This document shows positions 1 through 8,803 of a stretch of DNA of 64,000 nucleotides, one piece after another. The stretch is from Vulcanimicrobiota bacterium. Lineage in GTDB: Bacteria > Vulcanimicrobiota > Vulcanimicrobiia > Vulcanimicrobiales > Vulcanimicrobiaceae. Location: NCBI GenBank assembly GCA_013036095.1, contig JAAXCW010000003.1, positions 248,001-312,000 on the forward strand, read 5' to 3'. A model generated the notes under the pieces. That model ran no database searches, had not been told where the DNA came from, and saw only the letters and a list, made by a program, of their open reading frames with translations. A program made the position numbers and the translations under genes. Position 1 is the first letter of the stretch, and the number at the start of each line of letters is the position of its first letter.

Positions 1-879
1 ATCGAGCGCGCGCAAGCGCCGAGTGATGCCGCCATCGCCTGGGTGGAGCGCTCGGAGGCGGACAGCTCCTACCAACTGAACAGCGCGCCGTACGATGTGT
101 CGGAGTATCTGCGAGCAATGCTTTTTGAACGGACGCAGAGCGTTGTGCTTACCAGCGCGACCATCGCCGACAGTGGCTCGGAAGACGGCGCATTCGAGTT
201 TCTCAAGCGGTCGCTGGGCGTTAACGAAGCGCAAGAGCTGATCGCGCCATCGCCGTTCGACTATCCGTCACAAGCGCGCCTCTACGTCGCGCCACCCGAG
301 CTCAATCCGAAGATGCCGCATTTTGCCAAACTCGCCGCGCCCCTCGTGGAGGAGTGCTTGGATCGCAGCCGCGGCCGCGCGTTTGTGCTCTTTACCTCGC
401 ACGCGCGTCTGCGCGAAGTCTACGCGCTGCTGCGCGAGCGGATCCCGTTTCCCGTGAGGCTGCAGGGCGAACTTCCGCGTATGCATTTGCTGGAATGGTT
501 CCGCACGACGCCCAATGCGGTTCTGTTCGCGACCGGTACGTTTTGGGAAGGTATCGACGTGGTCGGCGAGCAGTTATCGTGCGTGATTATCGACCGGCTG
601 CCATTCCCATCGCCGGGCGATCCGCTCGTGCAGGCGCGGATAGAGTCGCTGGAAGCTCGGGGCCTAAGCGGTTTCGATAATTACATGATCCCGTCGGCGA
701 TCGTAAGGCTCAAACAAGGCTTTGGGCGGCTGGTGCGCAGCAAGAACGATCGCGGCATGGTGGCGCTGCTCGATGGGCGCGCTGCTTCATCGCGGTACGG
801 CGAACTCATTCTGCGCGCGCTGCCGCCGGCTACACGTATCACCCACCTCGATGAACTTACGGAGTTTTTTAACGCATGA
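1..879 (+). CDS. DinG-family ATP-dependent helicase, C-terminal part (5' truncated by window)
   Basis: The reading frame is open from base 1, so only the last ~292 residues are visible. They form the second RecA-like domain of an XPD/DinG superfamily 2 helicase: a SVVLTSATI motif, then GTFWEGIDVVG (motif V region), and QGFGRLVRS with DRGMVALLDGR (motif VI with the arginine finger). These proteins unwind DNA with ATP, often in repair. The Fe-S and Walker A parts, if present, lie outside the window, so DinG cannot be told from related YoaA-type helicases. The stop overlaps the next start (ATGA), so the two genes are translationally coupled. Confidence 0.9.
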   Translation: MERAQAPSDAAIAWVERSEADSSYQLNSAPYDVSEYLRAMLFERTQSVVLTSATIADSGSEDGAFEFLKRSLGVNEAQELIAPSPFDYPSQARLYVAPPELNPKMPHFAKLAAPLVEECLDRSRGRAFVLFTSHARLREVYALLRERIPFPVRLQGELPRMHLLEWFRTTPNAVLFATGTFWEGIDVVGEQLSCVIIDRLPFPSPGDPLVQARIESLEARGLSGFDNYMIPSAIVRLKQGFGRLVRSKNDRGMVALLDGRAASSRYGELILRALPPATRITHLDELTEFFNA

Positions 880-1895
880 AACGAATCGCAAGTCTTATCC
901 TCGCCGCGCTCTGCGCGGTCCCCGCGCCTGCGCTCGCATGGGGATCGAAGGGCCATGAAATCATCGGACAGCTGGCGGGTTCGTCGCTCCCGTCGACGTT
1001 ACCGGCGTTCATGCGGACCATGTCCGCGCAGTATGAATTGATGTACCTGGGGCCTGAATTGGATCGCCTCAAGGGTTCGGGCACCGCATGGGATGCCGAA
1101 GTCGACCCGGGGCATTACGTCGATTTGGACGACAGCGGAATGATCGCGGGCGCAATCTCACTGCAAAAGTTGCCGTCGAGCCGCGAGGACTACGACACGG
1201 CGCTCCGGGCCGCCGGCACCGATCAATACCGTCAAGGGTACTCGCCATATGCGATCATTGAGGGTTGGGAACAGCTCAGGTACGACTTTGCATACTGGCG
1301 CGTCGACAACTATCGTGCGGTGCACGGCGCTCTTGCCGCCGTACGCGCCGAGGGAGCCACGAATCGCGCCATCGACCAAGCGCTGATTCTGCGCGACGCC
1401 GGTGTGTGGGGGCACTTTGTCGAGGATGCGTGCCAGCCGCTGCACGTTACCATTCATTTCAACGGGTGGGGCAAGTATCCCAACCCGAACGGTTATACGG
1501 AGGCGCAAAACACGCACTCGTTTTTTGAGAGCACCTTTGTCAATCGCTATGTGTCACCTAGCGCCGTAAAGCAACTTATGGTCCCTTCGATGATGATGGC
1601 GCCGGATAAACTGTTGACGCAAGATCAAATCGCGGCGCTCGTTGCCGGCTACATTCAGGGATCGCTGCACGCCGTTGGGCCGCTCTATGATATCGAAAAG
1701 GCCGGCGGCTTCGCGAATGGCTCGCCGGCAGCCGTCAAGTTCACGGCAACGCAGCTCGCGCGCGGTGCCGACGAACTGCGCGATCTTATAACGCTGGCTT
1801 GGTACGACAGTTTAAACGCTAAGGTCGGCTATCCGTACCAAAGCGTGCGCGATATCCTAAACGGGGCACCGCCACCGAAGGGCAGCGGCGGCTAA
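876..1895 (+). CDS. Secreted S1/P1-type nuclease (zinc-dependent)
   Basis: 339 aa. A signal peptide ends at Ala21, leaving Trp22 as the mature N-terminus, as in S1/P1 nucleases where the N-terminal Trp binds zinc. The next residues are WGSKGHEIIG. Other expected ligands are visible: an Asp/His in DPGHYVDL, the HFVEDACQPLH motif and HSFFES. The family cleaves single-stranded nucleic acids (and 3'-nucleotides) outside the cytoplasm with three zinc ions; phospholipase C shares the fold, so substrate is inferred. The ATG overlaps the stop of the helicase. Confidence 0.85.
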   Translation: MKRIASLILAALCAVPAPALAWGSKGHEIIGQLAGSSLPSTLPAFMRTMSAQYELMYLGPELDRLKGSGTAWDAEVDPGHYVDLDDSGMIAGAISLQKLPSSREDYDTALRAAGTDQYRQGYSPYAIIEGWEQLRYDFAYWRVDNYRAVHGALAAVRAEGATNRAIDQALILRDAGVWGHFVEDACQPLHVTIHFNGWGKYPNPNGYTEAQNTHSFFESTFVNRYVSPSAVKQLMVPSMMMAPDKLLTQDQIAALVAGYIQGSLHAVGPLYDIEKAGGFANGSPAAVKFTATQLARGADELRDLITLAWYDSLNAKVGYPYQSVRDILNGAPPPKGSGG

Positions 1896-1915
1896 GCGCA
1901 ACGCGCGTGAGCGCG

Positions 1916-3874
1916 TCACTCGTCTGCGGAAGAGGCCTCGGATTTTGCGCGATCTTGTAAGTCTTTAACGATCGTCGCGTCCGCAAGCGTCGTTGTGTCG
2001 CCGAGCGTGCGGCCCTCGGCCACGTCCCGCAGGAGGCGGCGCATGATCTTTCCGCTACGAGTCTTCGGCAGTTCTTGCGTAAACGTAATGTATTTCGGAC
2101 GCGTGAACTTGCCGAGTTTGTTCCCCACGTATTCGCGCAGCTCGTCGGCCAGCTCCGTGCTGCCGAGCTCGCCGCCGCGCAATGAGACGAACGCGTAGAT
2201 GGCCTGTCCGGTCACATCGTCGAGTTTTCCGCAGACGGCGGTTTCCGCGACTTTCGGATGCTCGACGAAGGCGCTCTCGACTTCGGTTGTCGAGATGCGG
2301 TGGCCGCTCACATTCATTACGTCGTCGATCCGGCCCATAAACCAGAAGTTGCCGTCGAGATCGCGGCGTGCGCCGTCGCCCGCTAAATACTTGTGCGGAA
2401 ACTTCGACCAGTACGTCTGCTTGTAACGTTCGTCGTCGCCCCAAATGCCGCGCAGCATGCCGGGCCACGGGCGCGTAAGCACCGCATAGCCGCCCCCGCC
2501 GAGCGGAACGGATTCGCCCTGATCGTTGACAATGTCGGCCGCGATGCCGGGAAGCGGATAGGTCGCGCTGCCGGGCGCCGTCGCGGTAACGCCGGGGAGC
2601 GGCGAGATCATGATGCCGCCGGTTTCGGTTTGCCACCACGTATCCACGACCGGGCAGCGGTTGCCGCCGATATGTTCGCGATACCACATCCACGCTTCGG
2701 GATTGATCGGCTCGCCGACCGAGCCCAAGAGCCGCAGCGTCGAAAGATCGTGCTTGCGCGGATACTCGTCGCCCCATTTCATGAACGTGCGAATCGCGGT
2801 TGGCGCAGTGTATAAAATGTTGACTTTGTAACGCTCGACGATCTCCCACAGCCGGTCCTTATCGGGGAAATCGGGCGTACCCTCATAAATGACGCTCGTT
2901 GCGAGATTCGCGAGCGGCCCGTAGACGATATAAGAGTGGCCCGTCACCCAGCCGATGTCGGCCGCACACCAGTAGACGTCGCTCTCTTTGAGATCGAAGA
3001 CCAACTTGTGCGTCATGGTCACGTGCGTCAGATAACCGCCGGTCGTGTGTTTGATGCCTTTCGGCTTTGCGGTGGTTCCGCTCGTGTAGAGAAGATAGAG
3101 CAAATCTTCCGCGTTCATTGCTTCGGGTGCGCATTCGCCGGGTTGATCCTTCACGACGTCGTCCCACCAAACGTCGCGCCCGGCCTTCATCTCGATTGGA
3201 TCCCCCACGCGTCTTGCGACGATGCAATGTTTGATCGACGGCGTGTTCGCCATCGCCGCGTCGCAGTTCCGTTTCAGTGGAACTTTGTTCCCGCGCCGCC
3301 AACCTTGATCGGCGGTAATGAGCGCAACACATTCGGCATCGTTCACGCGATCGACGATTGAATCCGGTGAAAATCCACCGAAGATGACGGAATGCGCTGC
3401 GCCGATTCGCGCGCAAGCCAGCATCGCGACGGGGAGTTCCAGAATCATCGGCATGTAGATGGCGACGCGGTCGCCCTTCTTCACGCCGAGTTTGCGCAGA
3501 CCGTTGGCAAAGCGGCAGACGTCGTCGAGCAGTTGCTTGTAGCTGATCGTCCGGCGGTCGCCGGGTTCGCCTTCATAGTAATAGGCGATCCTCTCACCCT
3601 TGCCCGCGCGCACGTGGCGGTCGAGGCAATTCACCGACGCGTTGAGCTCGCCGTCACCGAACCAGCGCGCGAACGGCTCGTTCCACTCGAGGATCTTGGT
3701 GAAAGGCTTGGACCAATCCAACTTGCGCGCCCAGGACTCCCAGAAGGCCAAGTAGTCGCGTTCGGCTTCCTTATAAATGCCCGGCTGAGCGTTGGCTTGA
3801 GCGGCAAATTCGGGCGGCGGCGGAAAGCGACGGCTCTCTTTTGAGAGGGCCTCGATCGATTCGGCGGACTTCAT
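1916..3874 (-). CDS. acs: Acetyl-CoA synthetase
   Basis: 652 aa, the usual full length for AMP-forming acetyl-CoA synthetase, which activates acetate to acetyl-CoA through acetyl-AMP. Visible motifs: the P-loop-like YTSGTTAKPKGIKHT, the adenylate site YWCAADIGWVTGHS, DTWWQTETGG, the hinge GRIDDVMNVSGHRIS, and the C-terminal PKTRSGKIMRR whose second Lys is the regulatory acetylation site of the family. It is a single gene, convergent with the nuclease and divergent from hrcA. Confidence 0.97.
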   Translation of the reverse strand: MKSAESIEALSKESRRFPPPPEFAAQANAQPGIYKEAERDYLAFWESWARKLDWSKPFTKILEWNEPFARWFGDGELNASVNCLDRHVRAGKGERIAYYYEGEPGDRRTISYKQLLDDVCRFANGLRKLGVKKGDRVAIYMPMILELPVAMLACARIGAAHSVIFGGFSPDSIVDRVNDAECVALITADQGWRRGNKVPLKRNCDAAMANTPSIKHCIVARRVGDPIEMKAGRDVWWDDVVKDQPGECAPEAMNAEDLLYLLYTSGTTAKPKGIKHTTGGYLTHVTMTHKLVFDLKESDVYWCAADIGWVTGHSYIVYGPLANLATSVIYEGTPDFPDKDRLWEIVERYKVNILYTAPTAIRTFMKWGDEYPRKHDLSTLRLLGSVGEPINPEAWMWYREHIGGNRCPVVDTWWQTETGGIMISPLPGVTATAPGSATYPLPGIAADIVNDQGESVPLGGGGYAVLTRPWPGMLRGIWGDDERYKQTYWSKFPHKYLAGDGARRDLDGNFWFMGRIDDVMNVSGHRISTTEVESAFVEHPKVAETAVCGKLDDVTGQAIYAFVSLRGGELGSTELADELREYVGNKLGKFTRPKYITFTQELPKTRSGKIMRRLLRDVAEGRTLGDTTTLADATIVKDLQDRAKSEASSADE

Positions 3875-3932
3875 GCCGCGAAGTTACCGGGACGAGGGCG
3901 GCGGCGCCTGCCGAAAAAATCCGTGCCGGGTG

Positions 3933-3959
3933 CTAGCACTCCCAGCCGCCGATTGCTAA
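3933..3959 (+). promoter_or_regulatory. CIRCE operator (HrcA binding site)
   Basis: CTAGCACTC (3933-3941), a 9-nt spacer, then GATTGCTAA (3951-3959). Each arm matches the CIRCE consensus TTAGCACTC-N9-GAGTGCTAA at 8 of 9 positions with exact spacing. It lies 9 nt before the hrcA start, implying autoregulation of the hrcA-dnaJ operon by heat-labile HrcA. Confidence 0.9.
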
Positions 3960-3962
3960 GAT
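3957..3962 (+). promoter_or_regulatory. Probable -10 element of hrcA, overlapping CIRCE
   Basis: TAAGAT fits a TANNNT -10 box and ends 6 nt before the hrcA ATG. It shares bases with the right arm of CIRCE, so bound HrcA would cover the polymerase site. The spacing implies transcription starting at or next to the ATG (leaderless mRNA); no Shine-Dalgarno is seen. No convincing -35 was identified. Confidence 0.5.
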
Positions 3963-3968
3963 AGAGCC

Positions 3969-5021
3969 ATGAATCCCGGGACCCCCGGTGGCCTGGACAA
4001 GCGCAAAGCGTATATCCTGGCGACGGTCGTTTACGAGTATATTGCCACTGCCGAGCCGGTGGCGTCGCAGACGCTCACGCAAAAATACCGTCTGGGCGTG
4101 AGTTCGGCAACGGTGCGCAACGAATTGGCCGACTTGGAGGCGGGCGGCTATCTCGTCCAGCCACATACATCTGCCGGCCGCATCCCGTCGGATGCCGGCT
4201 ACCGCACATTTGTTGATCAACTGATGCATCCCGAGACGCTGCAGACTGCGGACCGGCGGCGTATCCGCGACGAGCTGCGCGACGCGAGCCGCGAACTCGA
4301 CGAAGTGATCGAAAGCGCCACGCGGCTGCTCGGCAGACTTTCAAAAAATCTTGCGTTTGCGACCAAGCCTTCGAACGATGCGCAAACGTTCCGCCACCTG
4401 CAGCTCATTTGGCTCTCGGCGCGAACGGGTATGGCGATCGTGGTGACGTCGATGGGAGTTGCCGCGCAAAGTCTCTTCGAACTCGCGGCCGATGCGGGGC
4501 CGGACGAACTCACGCGCCTTTCGAACGCGCTCAACTCGAGACTCGGTAATAAGATGCTGCGCGACATTCGTGAGAGCGACGTCGCGGCGGCGGTCGACGA
4601 ACTCGGCTTGGCAGCCGAATTCAAAAAAGTGATCATGACCGCAATGCGCAGCGCGCGCTCCGGCGAACAATCCACGCTGGCGTCGTCGGGCGCCCAGAAT
4701 CTGCTCGACCAGCCGGAGTTCCAAGACGCTAGAAAACTGCGTTCGATACTCAACATCGTCGAAGAGCAGAAAACGCTCTACGATCTGGTCGCCGATTCGA
4801 TGACCGCCGAGTCTCCCGAAGTGAAGATCGGCCACGAGCTGGGCGTCGACGAGATGACCGATTTTAGCATCGTGACCGTGCCTTACCGTTTTGGCGAAAG
4901 CGCGATCGGCATGCTTTCGGTCTTGGGACCCCGCCGCATGCCGTATGCGCGCCTGATGGCGCTCGCATCGGGTACCGCGGAAACCTTGTCCTCGCGTCTC
5001 TCAGACGCCGAGATCAAGTAG
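3969..5021 (+). CDS. hrcA: Heat-inducible transcription repressor HrcA
   Basis: 350 aa. The N-terminal winged helix is typical of the family: VASQTLTQKYRLGVSSATVR, then NELADLEAGGYLVQPHTSAG and a GRIPSDAGYRTFVD segment. A GAF-like domain with the HrcA insert follows. HrcA represses class I heat-shock operons through CIRCE and is kept active by GroEL. The CIRCE site just upstream supports the call. dnaJ follows after 3 nt; grpE and dnaK, often between them, are absent here. Confidence 0.96.
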   Translation: MNPGTPGGLDKRKAYILATVVYEYIATAEPVASQTLTQKYRLGVSSATVRNELADLEAGGYLVQPHTSAGRIPSDAGYRTFVDQLMHPETLQTADRRRIRDELRDASRELDEVIESATRLLGRLSKNLAFATKPSNDAQTFRHLQLIWLSARTGMAIVVTSMGVAAQSLFELAADAGPDELTRLSNALNSRLGNKMLRDIRESDVAAAVDELGLAAEFKKVIMTAMRSARSGEQSTLASSGAQNLLDQPEFQDARKLRSILNIVEEQKTLYDLVADSMTAESPEVKIGHELGVDEMTDFSIVTVPYRFGESAIGMLSVLGPRRMPYARLMALASGTAETLSSRLSDAEIK

Positions 5022-5024
5022 GCG

Positions 5025-6164
5025 ATGTCGCGCGATCTGTACGAAGTGCTCGGCGTAAGCCGGGCAGCGGATGCCGACGAGGTGCGCCGCGCGTACCGCA
5101 AGCTCGCGCGCAAACATCACCCCGACGTGGCAGCCGATAAATCCGACGCCGAGCACCGTTTTAAAGAGATCAATCAGGCTTATGAGGTGCTCTCGGATCC
5201 GCAGAAACGCGCGCAGTACGATCGGTACGGCACGATTGGAAATGGCGCGAGCGCCGGACACGGTTTCAGTGATTTCGGTTTCGGCCAAGGCTTCGGCTCG
5301 AGCGGTTTCGGCGACATCTTCGACATGTTCTTTGGCGACCGCGGCGGCGCGCAGCAAACGATGCGGCGCAACGGACCTGCGCGAGGCGAAGACCTGCGTT
5401 ACGATCTGCAGATTACGCTGGAAGAAGCCTTTGCGGGCGTGACGCGGGAGATCCAGTTTTCGCATTTGGCGGCTTGCGAAACGTGCCGCGGATCGGGTGC
5501 GGCGCCAGGCACGCTCATTACACCGTGCGATCGCTGCTCCGGAACGGGCGTCATGCGGACGGTGCGCCAAACACCGCTCGGCCAATTCGTGACGCAGTCC
5601 GCGTGCTCGAAGTGCGGGGGCGAGGGCCAGGTCGTTGAGCATCCGTGCCAGGATTGCGCCGGCCGCGGTAGACGCGAAGTCGAACGTACGCTGAGCGTAA
5701 AAATTCCGGCAGGCGTCGACGAAGGAAGCCGCATTCGTATCAGCGCGGGTGGTGCATCCGGAACGCGCGGCGGCAGCGCGGGAGATCTCTACGTCTACAT
5801 TACTATCGCACCGCACAAGGTCTTCAGACGCAACGGGCTCGACACGTACGTCGACGTACCGCTCAGTTTTCCGCAGGCGGCGCTCGGTGGCACCATCAGC
5901 GTTCCTTCGCTTGAAGGGCCACTCGAACTGGGCATCGGCGCGGGCACGCAATCCGGCGTCAGTGTGAGAATGCGCGGCCGCGGCATGCCGACCGTTCGCG
6001 GAACGCAACGCGGAGACCATGTCGTGACGGTGCACGTAGAGATCCCGGGGAAATTGACGCACAAGCAGCGCGAATTGCTCGAAGAATACGCGCGCCTCGG
6101 AGGAGACCGCGTCCAAGAGCGCTCGTTCTTCGACAAAGTCAAAGACGCGTTCCGGCCGGAGTAG
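5025..6164 (+). CDS. dnaJ: Chaperone DnaJ (Hsp40, type I)
   Basis: 379 aa with all type I parts in order: a J domain with the HPD tripeptide (HHPDVAADK), a Gly/Phe-rich linker (about residues 75-110), four zinc-binding repeats (CETCRGSG, CDRCSGTG, CSKCGGEG, CQDCAGRG), and the C-terminal substrate-binding domains. DnaJ delivers unfolded clients to DnaK and stimulates its ATPase. It sits 3 nt after hrcA and 2 nt before rsmE, so it is probably co-transcribed under HrcA/CIRCE control. dnaK must lie elsewhere. Confidence 0.97.
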   Translation: MSRDLYEVLGVSRAADADEVRRAYRKLARKHHPDVAADKSDAEHRFKEINQAYEVLSDPQKRAQYDRYGTIGNGASAGHGFSDFGFGQGFGSSGFGDIFDMFFGDRGGAQQTMRRNGPARGEDLRYDLQITLEEAFAGVTREIQFSHLAACETCRGSGAAPGTLITPCDRCSGTGVMRTVRQTPLGQFVTQSACSKCGGEGQVVEHPCQDCAGRGRREVERTLSVKIPAGVDEGSRIRISAGGASGTRGGSAGDLYVYITIAPHKVFRRNGLDTYVDVPLSFPQAALGGTISVPSLEGPLELGIGAGTQSGVSVRMRGRGMPTVRGTQRGDHVVTVHVEIPGKLTHKQRELLEEYARLGGDRVQERSFFDKVKDAFRPE

Positions 6165-6166
6165 CG

Positions 6167-6898
6167 ATGGCGGCGCCGCGATTTTTCATCGAGGGCGTTT
6201 ACGGCGCGGGCCAAACGGTGACGCTTGCCGGAAACGATGCTCACAAGATCGCTCACGTTCTGCGGAAACGATCGGGCGATACGATTCAGATCATCGATTC
6301 AACGGCCAATCGTTTCGATGCCGTGTTGAAGATAGAGGACGGCGCCGTGCGGGCGCAGCTCAGCGAGCCGGTCGCACCGAAATCGTCGCAGCGTCTGCAG
6401 ATAACGATTGCGCAGGGCGTGCCGAAGGGACGAAAGATGGACTTCGTCGTGGAAAAGGTTACGGAGCTCGGCGTCGCGGCGATCGTTCCCTTCTATTCCG
6501 AACGTTCGGTTGTGGTCGAAAGCGGACAAGGTAAACTGGATCGCTGGCGGCGCTTAGCAAAAACCGCTGCGGCGCAATGCGGGCGCGACGAAATTCCTGA
6601 AGTTGCCGAACCGGTAGAATTCCCGGCGTTGCTGAAAACGTTTACGGCCTACGACTGCGTGCTCTTTCCGTGGGAACTCGCCGAAGCTGCGCCGCTTCGC
6701 GATATACTTCCGGCGCTTGTCGCCGACTCGCGGCGCGTTCTCGTTGTGATTGGACCCGAAGGCGGCTTTGCACATTCCGAAGCTGAGGCGGCGGAGCGTT
6801 GCGGCGCGCACGTCATCGGTTTGGGTACGCACATTTTACGCACGGAGACCGCCGCGCTGGTGGTTGTCGCGTTGTTGAATTACGTGACGGGGGTATAA
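6167..6898 (+). CDS. rsmE: 16S rRNA (uracil(1498)-N(3))-methyltransferase RsmE
   Basis: 243 aa SPOUT methyltransferase. The N-terminal PUA-like part (PRFFIEG...HKIAHVLRKRSGD) is followed by the trefoil-knot SAM site: VVIGPEGGF, then LGTHILRTETAA. RsmE methylates N3 of U1498 in 16S rRNA. It follows dnaJ by 2 nt, the dnaJ-(prmA)-rsmE neighbourhood known from many bacteria; prmA is absent. Confidence 0.95.
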   Translation: MAAPRFFIEGVYGAGQTVTLAGNDAHKIAHVLRKRSGDTIQIIDSTANRFDAVLKIEDGAVRAQLSEPVAPKSSQRLQITIAQGVPKGRKMDFVVEKVTELGVAAIVPFYSERSVVVESGQGKLDRWRRLAKTAAAQCGRDEIPEVAEPVEFPALLKTFTAYDCVLFPWELAEAAPLRDILPALVADSRRVLVVIGPEGGFAHSEAEAAERCGAHVIGLGTHILRTETAALVVVALLNYVTGV

Positions 6899-6904
6899 AC
6901 AGGC

Positions 6905-7186
6905 ATGCCGAAGCTGCTCGAAAATCTGGCTCACGGAACGCCCGTGCTCAGCTCGACCGAAGGCGTGCTGGGCGAAGTGCGCGGCGTCTTTGCCATAGGA
7001 GAGACGCGCGTCCCTGAATGTTTGCTCATTTTTTGGAACGACACCAAAGAAGAGACACTGCTGGATGCGGACGAGGTGCTTTCTATCGCCGACGACGGCG
7101 TGATGCTGCGCAGCGCGCGCGAAATGTACAAGGTGCTCCCAGGCTACGACCCGCAGACCAACCCGCTGCTCAAGCGCCTCTCCTAG
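6905..7186 (+). CDS. Small PRC-barrel-like protein of unknown function
   Basis: 93 aa, starting 6 nt after rsmE and probably in the same operon. The central part (GTPVLSSTEGVLGEVRGVF, then LDADEVLSIADDGVML and a Tyr-Lys-Val-Leu-Pro end) has the alternating small-residue/strand pattern of PRC-barrel or DUF2171 proteins, which often bind RNA or act as small regulatory modules. No catalytic motif, signal peptide or membrane segment is seen. The barrel assignment is by pattern only. Confidence 0.6.
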   Translation: MPKLLENLAHGTPVLSSTEGVLGEVRGVFAIGETRVPECLLIFWNDTKEETLLDADEVLSIADDGVMLRSAREMYKVLPGYDPQTNPLLKRLS

Positions 7187-7237
7187 AACGTCCTAGACCG
7201 GGACAGGGCGCGCCCGCGTCGTATCCTGTGGGGAGGC

Positions 7238-7948
7238 ATGTGTGGTTTGAAATTCTCCATTGTCATTCCGACGTACAACGAATCGGGCGGCATCGAACGC
7301 CTCATTCGCGAGCTCGACGATGTCTTCAAAGCGAACGCGCTCGACGGCGAGATCATCGTCGTCGACGACAATTCACCCGACGGCACGGGAGCGATCGTCG
7401 ACCGGCTGGCGACGGAGTTTCCGGTTCGTTGTCTGCACCGCCCCGGCAAGCTCGGTCTTTCAAGCGGTGTCATCGACGGGTGGCGCATTGCGCGGCCGGA
7501 ATCCGAAGCGCTGGGAGCGATGGACGCCGACTTCAGTCACGACATTGCGATTCTTCCGAAGCTCGTGCGCGCGCTCGAAGACGGCTACGGACTAGCAGTC
7601 GGAAGCCGGTACGTCCGCGGCGGCGGCATTACGAATTGGCCATGGAAGCGCATCGTGACGTCTAAGGTCGCCTGCGCGTTGGCGCAGCCGCTGACGCGCA
7701 TCAAAGATATTACCAGCGGATACTTCTTGGTACGCCGCTCCGCGATTGAAGGCGTCGCGCTCGATCCGATCGGCTTCAAGATCGGATTGGAAGTGATCGC
7801 CAAGGGACATTACGGCAAAGCGCTGGAAGTGCCATATGTGTTTACCGATCGGGTCGTGGGCGAGTCTAAGCTCAACAATAAAGAGATCGTGAATTACTTG
7901 AAGCAGCTGCGCAAATTGTACGCCGGCCGGATATTTTCGAGTTCGTAG
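7238..7948 (+). CDS. Family 2 glycosyltransferase, polyprenyl-phosphate mannosyltransferase type
   Basis: 236 aa, soluble, like bacterial dolichol-phosphate-mannose synthase homologues. Motifs: SIVIPTYNE, IVVDDNSPDGT (nucleotide binding), GAMDADFSHD (DXD metal site), VGSRYVRGGG and the late KLNNKEI segment. It would transfer a sugar from NDP-sugar to a polyprenyl phosphate. The ATG at 7238 follows a strong GGGGAGG. No membrane helices are seen at the C-terminus, unlike ArnC/GtrB types. accD starts directly after its stop. Confidence 0.85.
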   Translation: MCGLKFSIVIPTYNESGGIERLIRELDDVFKANALDGEIIVVDDNSPDGTGAIVDRLATEFPVRCLHRPGKLGLSSGVIDGWRIARPESEALGAMDADFSHDIAILPKLVRALEDGYGLAVGSRYVRGGGITNWPWKRIVTSKVACALAQPLTRIKDITSGYFLVRRSAIEGVALDPIGFKIGLEVIAKGHYGKALEVPYVFTDRVVGESKLNNKEIVNYLKQLRKLYAGRIFSSS

Positions 7949-8803
7949 ATGCCCGATTGGTTGCCGCGCCGCCGCGCGAAAAACGAACAGGCCGAAGATG
8001 CCGCGACGTGGAGCAAATGTCCGAAGTGCTCCGAGGTATTGTACCGGCGCGATCTCGCGGCGAACCTGTGGGTCTGTCCGCGCTGCGGCCATCACTTCCG
8101 CATGAGCGCGGTCGACCGAATCAACATCACCGTCGACGGCGACTTCATGGAAATCGGCGCGGACGTTCTCCCGGGCGACCCGCTTGAGTGGGTCGATAAG
8201 AAGAAGTACACAGCAAAGATTGCCGGCGACCGCGAGAAATCGCAGTTGAGCGAAGCAGTGATCTGCGGGACCGGAAAGATCGGGGGTTTCGAAACGGCAA
8301 TCGGCGTCATGGATTTTCACTTCCGCGGCGGGACGATGGGAACGGTGGTTGGCGAGCGGATTGCCATGCTGCTCGAACGGGCGCGCGAGCTTCACTTGCC
8401 GTGCGTCATCTTCACCGCCAGTGGCGGCGCCCGCATGGAAGAGGGCATGCTTGCGCTGATGCAGCTGGCGAAGACGACGGCCGCCGTCGCGCGATACCGC
8501 GAAGACGGTAACTTTTTGGTAACGGTGCTGACCGATCCCACGACGGGCGGCGTTTCGGCTTCGTTCGCTTTCCAAGCCGACGTGATCGCGGCCGAACCCA
8601 AGGCAATGATCGGCTTTGCGGGGCGGCGGGTGATCGAGCAAACGATCCGGCAAAAACTCCCCGACCAATTCCAAACCGCCGAGTTTTTGTTGGAAAAGGG
8701 CCATATCGATATGGTCGTTCCCCGCGCCGATCTCAAAGCGACGCTGACGCGGCTGCTCGATTATGCTGCCGCCGGCCACCGTGCGCGGACCGCGGCCTCG
8801 TGA
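7949..8803 (+). CDS. accD: Acetyl-CoA carboxylase carboxyltransferase subunit beta
   Basis: 284 aa. A Cys4 zinc ribbon opens the protein (CPKCSEVL, then WVCPRCGHH), followed by the crotonase-like carboxyltransferase core with FTASGGARMEEGM and TDPTTGGVSASFAF. With AccA it moves the carboxyl group from biotin to acetyl-CoA, giving malonyl-CoA for fatty acid synthesis. Its stop overlaps the GTG of accA (GTGA). The biotin carboxylase and carrier genes are not in the window. Confidence 0.97.
   Translation: MPDWLPRRRAKNEQAEDAATWSKCPKCSEVLYRRDLAANLWVCPRCGHHFRMSAVDRINITVDGDFMEIGADVLPGDPLEWVDKKKYTAKIAGDREKSQLSEAVICGTGKIGGFETAIGVMDFHFRGGTMGTVVGERIAMLLERARELHLPCVIFTASGGARMEEGMLALMQLAKTTAAVARYREDGNFLVTVLTDPTTGGVSASFAFQADVIAAEPKAMIGFAGRRVIEQTIRQKLPDQFQTAEFLLEKGHIDMVVPRADLKATLTRLLDYAAAGHRARTAAS

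Noticed and set aside
5001-6116. Long open frame antisense to dnaJ (371 codons)
   Set aside because: Arg/Ala-rich shadow of the strongly supported dnaJ; no family features, typical of GC-rich antisense frames.
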